From contig JADJZF010000008.1 of NCBI GenBank assembly GCA_016719395.1, positions 1-64,000 of the forward strand: DNA of 64,000 bases, written 5' to 3'. Both the position numbers and the translations under genes were made by a program. This DNA is from Candidatus Amarobacter glycogenicus (GTDB lineage Bacteria; Chloroflexota; Dehalococcoidia; Tepidiformales; Tepidiformaceae). Numbering within the stretch: position 1 is the stretch's first letter; the number at the start of each line of letters is the position of its first letter. Below the pieces are notes generated by a model. That model searched no databases. It was not told the DNA's origin and was given only the letters and a program-made list of their open reading frames with translations. Of this stretch, positions 1-9,660 are shown in pieces.

Positions 1-542
1 ATGACTTCCACCTCGCTCGACTTCCCGCAGCCATCGACCCGGACTCCCCTGAACACGACTGTTCGGTGATGGCGCGCACGGAGCAGCGGATCTGGCGGCC
101 ACTGCCCCCTCGAGGTCGGATTCATCACGGTATTCGAACCGAGCTGAACTTCTCGTTCGACCCGGAGTTGGAGCGGACCGCGCCTCCGGTTGGTACCGTT
201 TCGACAATGCGCGCTACGAAGGCGGCCGCGCACTCGTCGCCATCGCCCCCTGGCAACCGCTTCGCCTCGAAGCCTCCTCCTTCCCCGGCGGTGAAGCGTG
301 GGTCGACCTCGGCCTCTACGACTACGGCGAATCCGCGGTCAACGGCATCCAGGTGGAATTCGGCGGGCCGCCCCACGTCGTGGAGTGGTCCGAACCCACC
401 GCTGGTGTCATCCACCGCGTGCTGCACTGCTGAAAACGTCCAACCTGGCGCCACCCTCATCGTCTCCGTTCTCCGGCAAGGCCAACAAGGGCTCATCATC
501 GACGATGTCGTCGTTTCGACGATCCCTCCACCGCCAGGCTAA
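1..542 (+). pseudogene. 5'-truncated, frameshifted fragment of an unknown protein
   Basis: No intact frame is present, but coherent protein-like sequence moves between frames. One frame gives a stretch beginning ASGWYRFDNARYEGG from about 182 to 433 and ending at TGA. A second frame then supplies NVQPGATLIVSVLRQG through to PPPPG and TAA at 540-542. A third frame near 140-180 reads ELNFSFDPELERT, which fits directly in front of the first part. The pieces look like one beta-rich domain with Gly/Trp/Tyr-rich strands, as in secreted carbohydrate-binding-like modules. The gene probably starts before the window. The shifts are more likely sequencing indels than real decay, because codon bias stays strong in every piece. 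Function is unknown. Confidence 0.45.
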
Positions 543-614
543 TCGGGCTGGGTGACCGTCCGCCGCTGTGGGCGTTAGACTCAGTCCCCGTCATCTCAGG
601 TTGGAGGCCACCCA

Positions 615-1452
615 GTGTCCGAGTATGCACACCCCGAACTCCTCGCCGAACCAGATTGGCTCCAGGCCAACCTCGATAACCCGAATGTCCGCGTCATAGA
701 TTGCGCCACGCTCGAGGCTTACCGCCGCGCACACATCCCCGGCGCGGTCCAACTCCCCGTCCACTACTACATCAAGGAAGAGGATCCCGAGGCCAGACCA
801 CGGGACGCTCGTGATGCCTCCGAAGCAGTTCGAAGAACTCATGGCCGGCTCGGTGTCTCGACGATACCCTCGTCGTGACCTACGACGACAACAACGCGCT
901 CGTCGCCTCGCGTCTCTGGTGGGTGCTGAAGTACTACGGCCACACCAACGCGAAGGTCCTTAACGGTGGCTGGCACCGGTGGATGACCGAAGGCCGGCCG
1001 GTGACATTCCACGCCACCCGCGCGCCGAAGGGCAGCTTCACCGCATCGCCCAACCCGGACATCAACGCGACCGTCGAGTTCCTCAAGGAACATCACGCCA
1101 GCCCGGATTGCCAGGTACTCGACGCCCGCACCGACGGCGAGTGGGACGGCACCAACGATCGCGGCAACAAGCGAGTCGGCCGCGTGCCGGGCGCCCACCA
1201 CCTCGAATGGCTCCGATTCGTCCACACCGATGATTCACGGAAGTTCTGCCCGCCGCCGAGATCCAGGCACTCCTCGATGGCGCCGGAATCGAACGCGGCA
1301 AGCCAACTATCACCTATTGCCAGGTGGAATTCGCGCCGCACACGCCGCCTTTTACCATGGAACTCCTCGGTTATGACAACGTCCGCGTCTACGACGGTTC
1401 CATGCGCGAATGGGCCAACCGCGAAGATACTCCCCTCACCACCACCGCCTGA
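615..1452 (+). pseudogene. Thiosulfate/3-mercaptopyruvate sulfurtransferase (two rhodanese domains), multiply frameshifted
   Basis: Tandem-rhodanese sulfurtransferases move sulfane sulfur from thiosulfate or 3-mercaptopyruvate to an acceptor through a cysteine persulfide. Start is GTG 615 with GGAGG about 8 bases upstream. The first domain begins with LLAEPDWLQANLDNPNVRVI and contains RRAHIPGAVQLPVHYY. The central part (frame starting at 875) reads VTYDDNNALVASRLWW and VLNGGWHRWM. The second domain has VLDARTDGEWDGTNDRG and, after further shifts, the active-site loop that reconstructs as TYCQGGIRAAHAAF with the catalytic Cys. The C-terminus is MELLGYDNVRVYDGSMREW, with TGA at 1450-1452. At least four indels are needed to rebuild it (near 800, 860, 1245 and 1325). 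The family assignment is firm. Whether the gene is really broken is doubtful, given similar indels nearby. Confidence 0.7.
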
Positions 1453-1487
1453 GACCGGACCGTCTGGACTGAGACGCAAAACACAAA

Positions 1488-1512
1488 GAGGCCCGCGAAA
1501 TTCGCGGGCCTC
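1488..1512. terminator. Bidirectional hairpin terminator between convergent genes
   Basis: GAGGCCCGCG and CGCGGGCCTC form a perfect 10-bp stem around AAATT, flanked by ACACAAA on the left and TCGTGTGT on the right. It sits between the end of the sulfurtransferase gene (1452) and the end of the convergent small four-cysteine gene (1537). This is the expected place for a shared terminator, although the T-tract is poor. Confidence 0.6.
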
Positions 1513-1536
1513 TCGTGTGTTCGGAGTGTTCGGAGC

Positions 1537-1728
1537 CTAGACGGCCGGGGTGGCAGCTTCCGCTTCTGGAGTGGCACGCTCGTAGCGCAGCAGCGCCTCA
1601 ACGGTGAACCCGAGGTCGGCCTTCTCGCAGAGCGAAGAGCAATAAGTCATCTTCATCGAGCTGGGAGACTTCCGCCAGTCATAGCGGAGGTTGCAGCGCG
1701 CGCAGACCTTGATGTGATTCAGGTTCAT
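1537..1728 (-). CDS. Small four-cysteine protein, copy 1 of a tandem family
   Basis: A 63-residue protein starting MNLNHIKVCARC. It has CARC, then YDWRKSPSS, then KMTYCSSLCEKADLGFT, giving the pattern C-x2-C ... C-x3-C typical of a small zinc-binding fold. Two close paralogues follow at 1902-2108 and 2261-2452 on the same strand. The tail here (ATPEAEAATPAV) is unique to this copy. The ATG at 1728 was chosen because paralogue similarity begins there; a TTG at 1764 would add 12 residues. No strong ribosome binding site is visible for either start. This copy lacks one residue of the SSSLKM segment seen in copy 2. I do not recognise the family. Zinc binding is inferred from the cysteine pattern only. 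Confidence 0.7.
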   Translation of the reverse strand: MNLNHIKVCARCNLRYDWRKSPSSMKMTYCSSLCEKADLGFTVEALLRYERATPEAEAATPAV

Positions 1729-1901
1729 CCCGGCGGGACCGGGGCCGATGGGTGCGTCGACCAAGAGTGGTGTCCCTTCCGCCCCTGGCTTCCCCGCCCT
1801 CCAGGTGGAGGGTCGGGTGCCCGGGCTAGATCCAGCGTAGAGCCTTCAGTTCAGTTGCGTAAAGAGACCCACCTTACGCTCTCGTTACGGAGGCGCTCGC
1901 C

Positions 1902-2108
1902 TCAGGCCGCAATTGGCGCCGGCTGGCGGTCATACCGCAGCAGCGCTTCGATCGTGAAGCCCAGGTCCGCCTGCTCGCAGAGCGACCCGCAGTATGTCAT
2001 CTTCAACGAACTGCTCGGCGAGCGCCGCCAGTCGTATCGCAAGCCGCACCTGCGGCATTCCTTGATGTGCGTCTGATCGCTGATAGAAAGGATGGTCGCC
2101 GTTGCCAT
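1902..2108 (-). CDS. Small four-cysteine protein, copy 2 of a tandem family
   Basis: A 68-residue protein, MATATILSISDQTHIKECRR..., with CRRC, YDWRRSPSSSLK, TYCGSLCEQADLGFTIEALL and a short tail RQPAPIAA. It has the same C-x2-C/C-x3-C skeleton as its neighbours and is the most consensus-like copy. The start is well supported: the message reads GGAGGACTACGGCA directly before ATG, a strong ribosome binding site. It lies about 170 bases from copy 1 and 150 from copy 3, so each copy could have its own promoter. Function is unknown. The invariant YDWR-SPS and ADLGFT blocks suggest a folded domain with a specific surface rather than a degenerate zinc stub. Confidence 0.75.
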   Translation of the reverse strand: MATATILSISDQTHIKECRRCGLRYDWRRSPSSSLKMTYCGSLCEQADLGFTIEALLRYDRQPAPIAA

Positions 2109-2260
2109 TGCCGTAGTCCTCCGTTTGGGTCCTTACCCTGGATATGGAGCTTGTCACGCATTTGGTGACTGCTCGTCGTGCGAGGGGAGTAACTGCCCTC
2201 ATCCTTAAGACGTACGGTCCTGGCCGTTTCTTACAGATGGGCGGCGTTCACACCAGGAAC

Positions 2261-2452
2261 TTACGCCGCGAGCAACTCTTTCCAGTCGAGACGCACCACC
2301 TGCACCTCGCAGAGAAGCGTCTCGATCGTGAACCCCAGGTCGGCTTTCTCGCAGAGCGACCCGCAGTAGGTCATCTTCAGCGAACCCGAAGGCGAACGGC
2401 GCCAGTCATAGGGAAGCCTGCAGTGTTGGCAGACCCGCATGTGGTTGTTCAT
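2261..2452 (-). CDS. Small four-cysteine protein, copy 3 of a tandem family
   Basis: A 63-residue protein starting MNNHMRVCQHCRLPYDWRR, with SPSGSLKMTYCGSLCE and ADLGFTIETLL, then a divergent tail ending LDWKELLAA. AGGAG lies 7 bases before the ATG (AGGAGAACGAAG-ATG), so the start is secure. It is the outermost, first-transcribed member of the three-gene array. The core is nearly identical to copy 2 while the tail is unrelated, which indicates tandem duplication followed by divergence outside the cysteine-rich core. No function is known to me. Treat it as a putative zinc-binding small protein. Confidence 0.75.
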   Translation of the reverse strand: MNNHMRVCQHCRLPYDWRRSPSGSLKMTYCGSLCEKADLGFTIETLLCEVQVVRLDWKELLAA

Positions 2453-2928
2453 CTTCGTTCTCCTGGCGCCAGCGGCTCGCGGTCGAATGGCTACCTGTCA
2501 TCATCTTCGGCACACCTGCACCGTTCGTTCACTAGGGGGAAACCCCGACACCCCCGCCAAAATCACCCACAGGCAACCCCGCGAATTCTGGCCACGGCTG
2601 ATTCCCGCCCGGCGAGGTCGCGCGCCGGCCGTTCTTCACCTCTCCGTCACCGGGGCGCCCCGCCTTCGTCACCCGGAATTAGGGGTTTCCCTACGGGTGC
2701 CCGCCGAAAATGTAGGCACGATGTACAGTGACGCCTCCAAGCCAATCCCTTACCGAAAAGGCAAGCGCCACGACGTGCTCCCTGGCTCCGCCGGACGGAT
2801 CATCCCCGCCCCCGCAGTCGAAATCTGCGGCGAGACCGTTATCAGCATCATGAATCGGCGGCCCGCGGCCCCTTCTGCCGCGGCCTGAATCGCGCCACTC
2901 CCCGGTCCTGCGTTACCGTTGTCTCTCG
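2453..2928. other. Intergenic region with a weak small-ORF candidate and a GC hairpin
   Basis: Nothing here is convincingly coding. The best candidate is a 55-codon frame from ATG 2721 to TGA 2888 with genome-like codon use but no recognisable domain and no clear ribosome binding site. CCGCGGC (2863-2869) and GCCGCGG (2877-2883) form a stem shortly before the glucose-6-phosphate isomerase start. No T-run follows, so it is not a classic terminator. The region separates the minus-strand small-protein array from the + strand sugar genes and presumably holds divergent promoters. Confidence 0.3.
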
Positions 2929-4440
2929 ATGACCCTCTCGCTCCGCCAGCGGATAGACGCGCGCATCGCCGATCTCACCCAGGACCGCACCGTTGAGCGG
3001 ATCTGGGCCGGGGACCACACCGCCTGGAAACCCGAACCCACGGAAATCGTCGACCGCCTCGGATGGCTTCGAGTCGCCAACGACTTGCGCCATGATCTGC
3101 CCGAACTCGAGGCCTTCGCCCGCGCCGTCGTCGCCGATGGTTTCAAGCACGTCCTCCTTCTTGGCATGGGCGGCTCCAGCCTCGCCCCCGAAGTCCTCCG
3201 CGAGACCTTCGGTGCCGCTCCCGGCATGCTCGACCTCGTCGTCCTCGATAGCACCCACCCACAACAGGTCCGCGAGACGGAGGCCCGTCTTGATCTCGCC
3301 CGCACGCTCGTCCTCGTAGCCAGCAAGTCCGGCACCACCATCGAGACTCTCAGCCACCTCGATTACTTCTGGGACCGCGTCGAAAGTCCTGAACAGTTCG
3401 TCGCCATCACCGACCCGGGCTCCAGCCTGGCCATCCTCGGACGGGAGCGTGGCTTTCGGCGCGTCTTCGAGAACCGGCCCGACATCGGCGGCCGTTACTC
3501 GGTGCTTTCCCACTTCGGGATGGTGCCGGCCGCGCTGATTGGGGCGCCGGTTCGGCAGATACTCGATGACGCGATTGCTATGGCAGCGCAATGTGCCGCC
3601 ACCATCCCCACTGCGGCGAATCCCGGCGTAACCCTCGGCGTAGCCCTCGCCGAAGCGGCACTCCAGGGTCTGGACAAGTGCACGCTCGTCCTTCCCGAAT
3701 CGATGAAGACCCTCGGTTGGTGGATCGAACAGCTCGTTGCCGAGTCCACCGGCAAGGAGGGTCGGGGTATCCTCCCTGTCGAAGGTGAGCCGGTCGGTCC
3801 GGTCGCTGGCTACGGTTCCGACCGGGTTTTCGTCACCTATGAGGAATCCCCCCGCCTCCGGGAGCTCGAGTCCGCCGGGCATCCAGTCATACAACTCGCC
3901 GATGCCGGCATCGGGGGTGAGTTCTTCCGCTGGGAGTTCGCCACCGCTATCGCCGGCGCCGTCCTCCAGGTCCAACCGTTCGACCAGCCGAACGTCCAGG
4001 AGGCGAAGGATGCCGCAGGCATCATCCTCGCCGGGGGCGTCCCCGACGTGATGCCCATCAACCTCCGCGACCTCCTGGGGACCGTCGAACCGGGCGACTA
4101 CATCGCCATCAACGCGTTCATCAGCCGCAACCAGGAAAACGGCGACCGGCTCGATGCCGTCCGCCGAGCCCTCGCCCGGCGGCACCGAGTCGCAGTGACC
4201 GTTGGTTACGGCCCCCGGTTCCTCCACTCCACCGGTCAGCTTCACAAAGGCGGTCCGCCGAGCGGCGCCTTCATCGAAGTAATCGACTCGATCAAACACG
4301 ACATCGCGATTCCCGGCCGGCCATACACCTTCGGCCAGCTCCTCCAGGCCCAGGCTCTCGGAGACCTCGCTGCACTCCTCGGCCGCGACCGGCGCGCCTG
4401 TCGCGTGCATCTCGAAGACCTCGAAGCCGTCGCCCTCTGA
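2929..4440 (+). CDS. pgi: Glucose-6-phosphate isomerase
   Basis: Interconverts glucose-6-phosphate and fructose-6-phosphate in the cytoplasm, linking glycolysis and glycogen metabolism. The 503-residue protein has the SIS-type phosphosugar core: LLLGMGGSSLAPEVL near residue 80, VASKSGTTIETL near 128 (phosphate-binding SKSGTT), and ITDPGSSLA. A central block contains STGKEGRGILPVEGEP, which matches the PGI active-site region. The sequence resembles the PGI half of fused transaldolase-PGI proteins more than the E. coli type. No transaldolase domain is attached here. The next gene downstream, 4-alpha-glucanotransferase, fits a glycogen/maltodextrin context. The start is ATG at 2929. Confidence 0.88.
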   Translation: MTLSLRQRIDARIADLTQDRTVERIWAGDHTAWKPEPTEIVDRLGWLRVANDLRHDLPELEAFARAVVADGFKHVLLLGMGGSSLAPEVLRETFGAAPGMLDLVVLDSTHPQQVRETEARLDLARTLVLVASKSGTTIETLSHLDYFWDRVESPEQFVAITDPGSSLAILGRERGFRRVFENRPDIGGRYSVLSHFGMVPAALIGAPVRQILDDAIAMAAQCAATIPTAANPGVTLGVALAEAALQGLDKCTLVLPESMKTLGWWIEQLVAESTGKEGRGILPVEGEPVGPVAGYGSDRVFVTYEESPRLRELESAGHPVIQLADAGIGGEFFRWEFATAIAGAVLQVQPFDQPNVQEAKDAAGIILAGGVPDVMPINLRDLLGTVEPGDYIAINAFISRNQENGDRLDAVRRALARRHRVAVTVGYGPRFLHSTGQLHKGGPPSGAFIEVIDSIKHDIAIPGRPYTFGQLLQAQALGDLAALLGRDRRACRVHLEDLEAVAL

Positions 4441-4543
4441 CCGCTGCGAAGGGCGATCCGGGCATAGCCTTCCGCGGCTGCTCCAAGTTCCTCCCGAACC
4501 CCAGCCGCTCGCAGCTAGTCCCGCCTCCTTCGATACTCGATTC

Positions 4544-6025
4544 GTGACCGAACGCTCCGCCGGAGTCCTCCTCCACCCGACCTCCCTGCCCGGCCCCGGG
4601 GGCCTCGGCAGCGAAGCGCGCGACTTCGTCGACTTCCTCGCCGCGGCCGGCTCACGCATTTGGCAGATGCTCCCGCCGAGCCCGGTCGGGCCCGGGAATT
4701 CACCGTACGCCTCCCGCTCCGCCTTCGCATGCGAACCCCTGCTCATCTCCCTTCCCGGCCTCGCCGAGGATGGCCTCCTCGATCGCCTCACAGGCTTCGC
4801 GCCATCCGCTGCGGACCCCCACAGCTTCGATTTCGATCGACTTCGCGAGCACCGTGCACCCTTCCTGCGCTCCGCCTGCAACGAGTTCCTTGCCGGCGGT
4901 GGAGCGACGGCCCTGGACCGGTTCCACGAAGCCAACCCCTGGCTCGAGCCCTATGCGCGTTTCGCCGCCCTCCGCGAGCTCAGCGATCAGCCTTGGTGGC
5001 TCTGGCCCGGGCGCTACCACGACCCGCTCGAGTTCCCCTCCGCGGGGCCAACAGCACTTGCCGATGAAGTCCGCTACCAGTGCTTTCTGCAATGGGCGGT
5101 CGACCGCCAGTGGACGGCACTGCATCTCTATGCCCAGGCCCGAGGCGTTGCACTCTACGGCGATGTCCCGATCTTCGTGGACCTCGATAGCGCCGACGCG
5201 TGGTCGAACCAATCGCAATTCAAACTCGACCCGGACGGCCGTCCCCAGGTTGTCGCCGGTGTCCCGCCCGATGCCTTCTCGGTCACCGGCCAACGCTGGG
5301 GCAACCCGCACTACGATTGGTCGGCGATGCGCGCCGACGGCTTCGCGTGGTGGGTCGCCCGAATGCGGCGCACCCTGTCGCTCTTCGACGCCGTCCGTAT
5401 CGACCACTTCCGCGGCTTCGAGTCCGCCTGGGAGATCCCGGCCGAAGCCCCTACCGCGGTCGACGGGCACTGGGAACCGGGCCCCGGACGCGACCTCTTC
5501 GATGCCCTGGCCACCGCCCTCGGCAAGCTCCCTATCGTGGTCGAAGATCTCGGGATCATCACCCCGCAGGTGCGGGCCCTCCGCGACGCCCTGGGCTACC
5601 CCGGGATGGCCGTCCTCCAATTCGCCTTCGGCGACGACGACGCGAACCCCTACCTCCCCCACAACCAGGTAGCCAACCAGGTCGTCTTTACGGGCACCCA
5701 CGACAACGACACAACCCTCGGCTGGTATCGCAACGCACCCGATCTCGAACGCCACCGCGTCCGCGAATACCTCTCCATCGACGGAGAAGACATCGTGGAC
5801 AACCTCATCCGTTGCGCCTATCGCTCCATCGCAAACACAGCGATCATCCCGATGCAGGATGTCCTTCAGCTCGGCAGCGAGGCCCGCATGAACGTACCCG
5901 GCCGCGCCGAAGGCAACTGGCGCTGGCGTTTCACCTGGGATCAGCTCGAACCCGGCCGTACCGAGTGGCTGGCTACGCTCGCTCGGGAGTCGTCCCGCTA
6001 TCCCCAGGACGGCGGCCCGATGTAA
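4544..6025 (+). CDS. malQ: 4-alpha-glucanotransferase (amylomaltase)
   Basis: Transfers 1,4-alpha-glucan segments between maltodextrins, releasing glucose, in glycogen or maltodextrin turnover. The protein is 493 residues, the usual size for family GH77. The N-terminus reads GVLLHPTSLPGPGGLGSEAR. Further on come QMLPPSPVGPGNSPYASRSAFA and LYGDVPIFVDLDSADAWSN. The catalytic nucleophile region is AVRIDHFRGFESAWEIP and the acid region is VVEDLGIITPQVR. GTHDNDTTLGWY follows near residue 385. Start is GTG at 4544, 103 bases after pgi, so the two may share a transcript or have separate promoters. Family assignment is firm. Confidence 0.92.
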   Translation: MTERSAGVLLHPTSLPGPGGLGSEARDFVDFLAAAGSRIWQMLPPSPVGPGNSPYASRSAFACEPLLISLPGLAEDGLLDRLTGFAPSAADPHSFDFDRLREHRAPFLRSACNEFLAGGGATALDRFHEANPWLEPYARFAALRELSDQPWWLWPGRYHDPLEFPSAGPTALADEVRYQCFLQWAVDRQWTALHLYAQARGVALYGDVPIFVDLDSADAWSNQSQFKLDPDGRPQVVAGVPPDAFSVTGQRWGNPHYDWSAMRADGFAWWVARMRRTLSLFDAVRIDHFRGFESAWEIPAEAPTAVDGHWEPGPGRDLFDALATALGKLPIVVEDLGIITPQVRALRDALGYPGMAVLQFAFGDDDANPYLPHNQVANQVVFTGTHDNDTTLGWYRNAPDLERHRVREYLSIDGEDIVDNLIRCAYRSIANTAIIPMQDVLQLGSEARMNVPGRAEGNWRWRFTWDQLEPGRTEWLATLARESSRYPQDGGPM

Positions 6026-6139
6026 GCGGCCTCCGGATACCAGTGGAAGGGCAATCACCCATCCGCAAGGACGGACCCCGCGGCCCAGGTTATCGCCGAA
6101 ACCCCCAACTCGTCCGCCAAATTCGGCTTTTCGGTCGGT

Positions 6140-9100
6140 CTACGGTCTCGGCGCCTGCGGAGTTACCGTCCCCACGGGGAAGTTCGGGTTCGGCGTCGGA
6201 GTAACGCTCCCGAACGGGTTGTTCGGCACGTTCGTCCGCTTGATGTTGATCACCACCGATAGCTTCAGGCCCTTACCATCGTCGGTGCTCAGCCGGACGG
6301 TATAGACGGCGTTGTCCTTCAGGTCGCGCGGCTCAATCACGCCCAACGGGCCTTCTGCCGTGACGTTCGTGCTGCCGCTCCCGATCGTCTTCCATTCCGC
6401 CGGCGCGGCCGTCTCGCCGATTTCGAGCTTCCAGGTCTTCAGACTCGGGACGTTCACCGTGCCGGTCACCTGGAAAGTCGTGCTGATCGTCCGTCCGGTT
6501 TGCAGGTTCGCAATCGAAAGCGCCACCTGCCCTGTGCTCCTTGTCTGTCGGCGCAATCGGTATGCCGCGCTCCTTGGCGAGCTCTTTCGCGGGTTCGGGT
6601 TTGAATCCCGGCAGTTTCACGAACTTCTTCATTTCCTTGAACTGCGCCGGCGTCTCGGCCGTGGCGAGGAAGCCGTTTCGCGTGTCGATTTCCTTCTCTT
6701 CGCACTGAGAGTCGTACTTCACGTCCGTCCGCACCCAGCTCGTCACGGTCTGTTCGCAGTACTTGAAGTCCGGGCCCCACCGTCCGGTCGGTCGCCGCCG
6801 ATTCGAACGAACGCTGAGCCACGTTCCCCGGCCTGATCGTCGAACCCCTGTGCGATATCCGTCACACCCCGTGACGCCAACAACTCGTGGTAACTGCCCA
6901 TCCAGTTCTTCCAGAGGCGCACCGTCGCATTCGCGCTCGCGAACGACCGGTCGTTTACCAGTTCGTTGTTCGCATTCCCGACCCACACAGCCGTCGCCGC
7001 ATGCCGCGAGTACCCTGTCATCCACGTCTCCAGCGTGTCGCTCGCCTTCAATGGCCCCTGCTGCGTCCCCGTCTTCACGCCGGAAGGGATCTTCACGCCA
7101 CCCGAGTAAAAGTCGAGCCCGAGGTCGTTATTCGAGCCGCCGCAGCCCCAGATGACGAACCGCGCCGTGCAGTCCGACATGATGCTGTGCAACAGCCAGA
7201 CCGAGCCGGCGTCGATTGTCTGTTTCGATTCGCGCTTATCCGGTTCGCGATACACCAGTCCGCCGTCTTTGTCGCGCACTTCCAGGACCACCACAGGGTC
7301 GATTTCCCGCGTCCCCGGAATCCTGATGTTGCCCCGCTGGAACTCGATCGCCTGCCTGACCGCGGTGTCATAGTCCGCACCGATGTCCGTCGCGGTGTTC
7401 TTGAGATCCTTGAGCGGGACGTACTCCGCGTAGGACTTCGTCCCTATCATCTTCCCCATGTTTGCAATCGTCGCGTCCATGTAGGCCATGTCCACCGCCC
7501 GGATGTTCGCCCCGCCGGTCGCGATCGACGCTCCATACGTAACCGCCTGGTGGTTGCCGAATGTCGGGTCGAAGTGCTGCTCCAGCGTCGTGATTCCGAG
7601 CTTCTTCGCTGTCTCGATGACGTTGTCGACGCCACCCTCCTGCGCCGCCCGGAACGCACCCACATTCTGAGATCCTCCGAGGGCCGCGCGCGCCGAGATC
7701 AATCCCTCACTGACTTTGCCGTCGTTTCTTGGGTTCGTAATCTCCGGTCCCTTCGACTGCAAGCGGACTCGTGTCCCAGAAGAAACTCATCGGCGCTTTG
7801 TTCTGGGTATCAAACCAGTTCAGGTACACCGCAGGTTTGAACGAAGAGCCGGGCTGGTTGATTTCGCTCAGCTGGTCGATGTCTCCCGCCACGCGCTTGT
7901 CAGACCGGTAGGTCGGGTCGATGTTCGGCGAATAGACGATGATCTCCCCCGTCGTCGGCTCGATCGTCACGATCGCGGCATTGAAGCAATTGCAACCCGC
8001 CGCCTGGCCTTCGGCGATCTTCGTCTGCGAGAGGACCCGGGCAGCCTCAGTCGCTTCCCAGTCGAGCGTGCTCGTCACCTTGTATCCGGCTGAATGCACC
8101 CACGCCGTGCACTCTTCGACACCCTTCGGCATCGGCAGCAGTCCTGCCTTGCACATCCGCACCAGGCGCGGCTCCACCTGGTTGTCGATCCATGCCTCCG
8201 CCTTCAGCGGGTTCGAAGCGGCGAACACCTTGATCTCCTCGAGCTTCGCCGCCGCCGCTTCTTCTGCCGTCGCCCGCCCGTGGATCACCATCAGGTCCAG
8301 CACCGCCTCCTGGCGCACCTTGGCCTCGCCCGCCAACGTCGATCGGCCCAGCGCATCCAGAAGGCACTTCTCGTCGTCGCCCCGAACGCAGTTGTAACGC
8401 GGGTGGTACTGCGTTGGGAACTGCGGTACTCCCGCTAACAACGCCGCCTCACCCAGGGTCAAGTCCTTCGCAGCCTTCCGGAAATACCCCTGCGAGGCCG
8501 CCTCTACTCCGATATACCGGTCAGCGTACGAAATCTGGTTGAGGTACCAGGTCAGGATCTCTTCCTTCGTGTAATCACGAGTCAATTCCACCGCGTAGAC
8601 AATCTCGCGCAGCTTCCGGTCGAGCGTCCGTTCCGCCGTCACACACCGCGTCGGGTCGTCGCTGTTCGTGATGCTCGGACAGATGTAGACGTTCTTGATG
8701 AGCTGCTGCGTGATCGATGAGCCGCCCGTACCGCCCCCGAACTCGTTCTTCACGTAGTTCTCGTACGCCGCGCGCGCGAGCCCCGTGAAGTTGATGCCGG
8801 GGTTGTCCCAGAACGAGTTGTCCTCGGTCGAAATCGTCGCGTTCACCATGAACGGCGATATCGCTTCGAGCGGTACCGGCTCGAGCAGCTGCGCATCTGG
8901 ATTCGTCAGGCTCCCGAGCTCGACTCCGCTGTCCGGCCCGCCCCGGTCGTAGATCGTGGTCAGGCCCACGGCGCGCTGCAGCAGTTTCTCCTCGATCGGG
9001 ACATAGTCGTGCGCGTACGAGTTGTACATTCCGAAGAGTGCGCCCGCCGCGGCAGCCGCCATGATCGCCCCGAAAGCGAACAGTCCAACCAGGGCGACCA

Positions 9101-9173
9101 GCCACGGTGCAGCACCGCTACTTCGGTGTGCCCGGCGCTCCTGCAGCCGTCGCCGCACAATCAACGAACTCAT
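6140..9173 (-). CDS. Class A penicillin-binding protein (glycosyltransferase/transpeptidase), frameshifted
   Basis: A bifunctional cell-wall synthase that polymerises lipid II and cross-links peptide stems outside the membrane. After an N-terminal membrane helix (PWLVALVGLFAFGAIMAAAA) comes the GT51 domain with STEDNSFWDNPGINFTGLAR and GGSSITQQLIKN. The transpeptidase domain has QPGSSFKPAVY (SxxK serine) and SGVKTGTQQG (KTG). Its SxN motif was not assigned with confidence. The C-terminal extension ends in a Pro/Thr/Asn-rich tail. The reading frame breaks near 7740, 6800 and 6545, and the coherent product of about 1000 residues needs all three joined. Because motifs before and after each break are intact, indel errors are more likely than inactivation. 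Start is ATG at 9173. Confidence 0.85.
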
Positions 9174-9336
9174 TCGTTTTTCACCCGCGTGGCCGCCGGC
9201 CCCTCAACTCCCGAGTGCACCCCGGATCGGTGCGCGCAACCCAAATGCAAAGACCCTCGTTCAAAAGTCCTGCTCACCCTACCAAACCCCCCTCCCCCGG
9301 AAAACGGCGCGGTTAAGCCCCGCCAAAGGCCCGCCC

Positions 9337-9360
9337 ACTTTCCTCTTTCCTCTTTTCTCT
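9337..9360. repeat. Polypyrimidine CTCTTTCC element, copy 1
   Basis: ACTTTCCTCTTTCCTCTTTT lies just upstream of gatC. Very similar CTCTTTCC runs recur at 13062-13090 and 33528-33559. It is short and low in complexity, but the recurrence at three gene boundaries is notable. Confidence 0.45.
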
Positions 9361-9372
9361 TACGCTTGCGAA

Positions 9373-9660
9373 ATGGCGCTCACGTCCGAAGAAGTCCTCC
9401 ATATCGCCCGGCTTGCCCGCATCGCCCTCACCGAGGAGGACGTGCGCCGATTCACCGCCCAGCTCTCCGGCATCCTCGATCACTTCACCGCCCTGGCTGC
9501 CGTCGATACCACCGGACTCGATCCCACCGCGCACCCCCTCCCCCTCTCTAACGTCATGCGCGACGACTTGGTTGCACCCTCCCTTCCCCAGGACCTGGCC
9601 CTCGCCAACGCCCCCCGCACCGAAGACGGCTACGTCCGCGTCCGCGCGGTGCTCGAATGA
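9373..9660 (+). CDS. gatC: Asp-tRNA(Asn)/Glu-tRNA(Gln) amidotransferase subunit C
   Basis: The small subunit of the GatCAB amidotransferase, which converts misacylated Glu-tRNA(Gln) and/or Asp-tRNA(Asn) to the correct amidated forms. The 95-residue protein has the family pattern: EEVLHIARLARIALTEEDV at the N-terminus, LSGILDHFTALAAVDTTGLDPTAHP in the middle, and RDDLVAPSLPQDLALANAP near the end. The ATG at 9373 is chosen because family similarity begins immediately. The stop overlaps the start of gatA by 4 bases, indicating translational coupling. gatB is not in this window. Confidence 0.93.
   Translation: MALTSEEVLHIARLARIALTEEDVRRFTAQLSGILDHFTALAAVDTTGLDPTAHPLPLSNVMRDDLVAPSLPQDLALANAPRTEDGYVRVRAVLE

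Noticed and set aside
2848..4935. 695-codon minus-strand open frame opposite pgi and malQ
   Set aside because: Antisense to two well-supported enzymes; low stop density of C-ending codons explains it.
4700..6058. 452-codon minus-strand frame opposite malQ
   Set aside because: No family features; the + strand frame is a complete 4-alpha-glucanotransferase.
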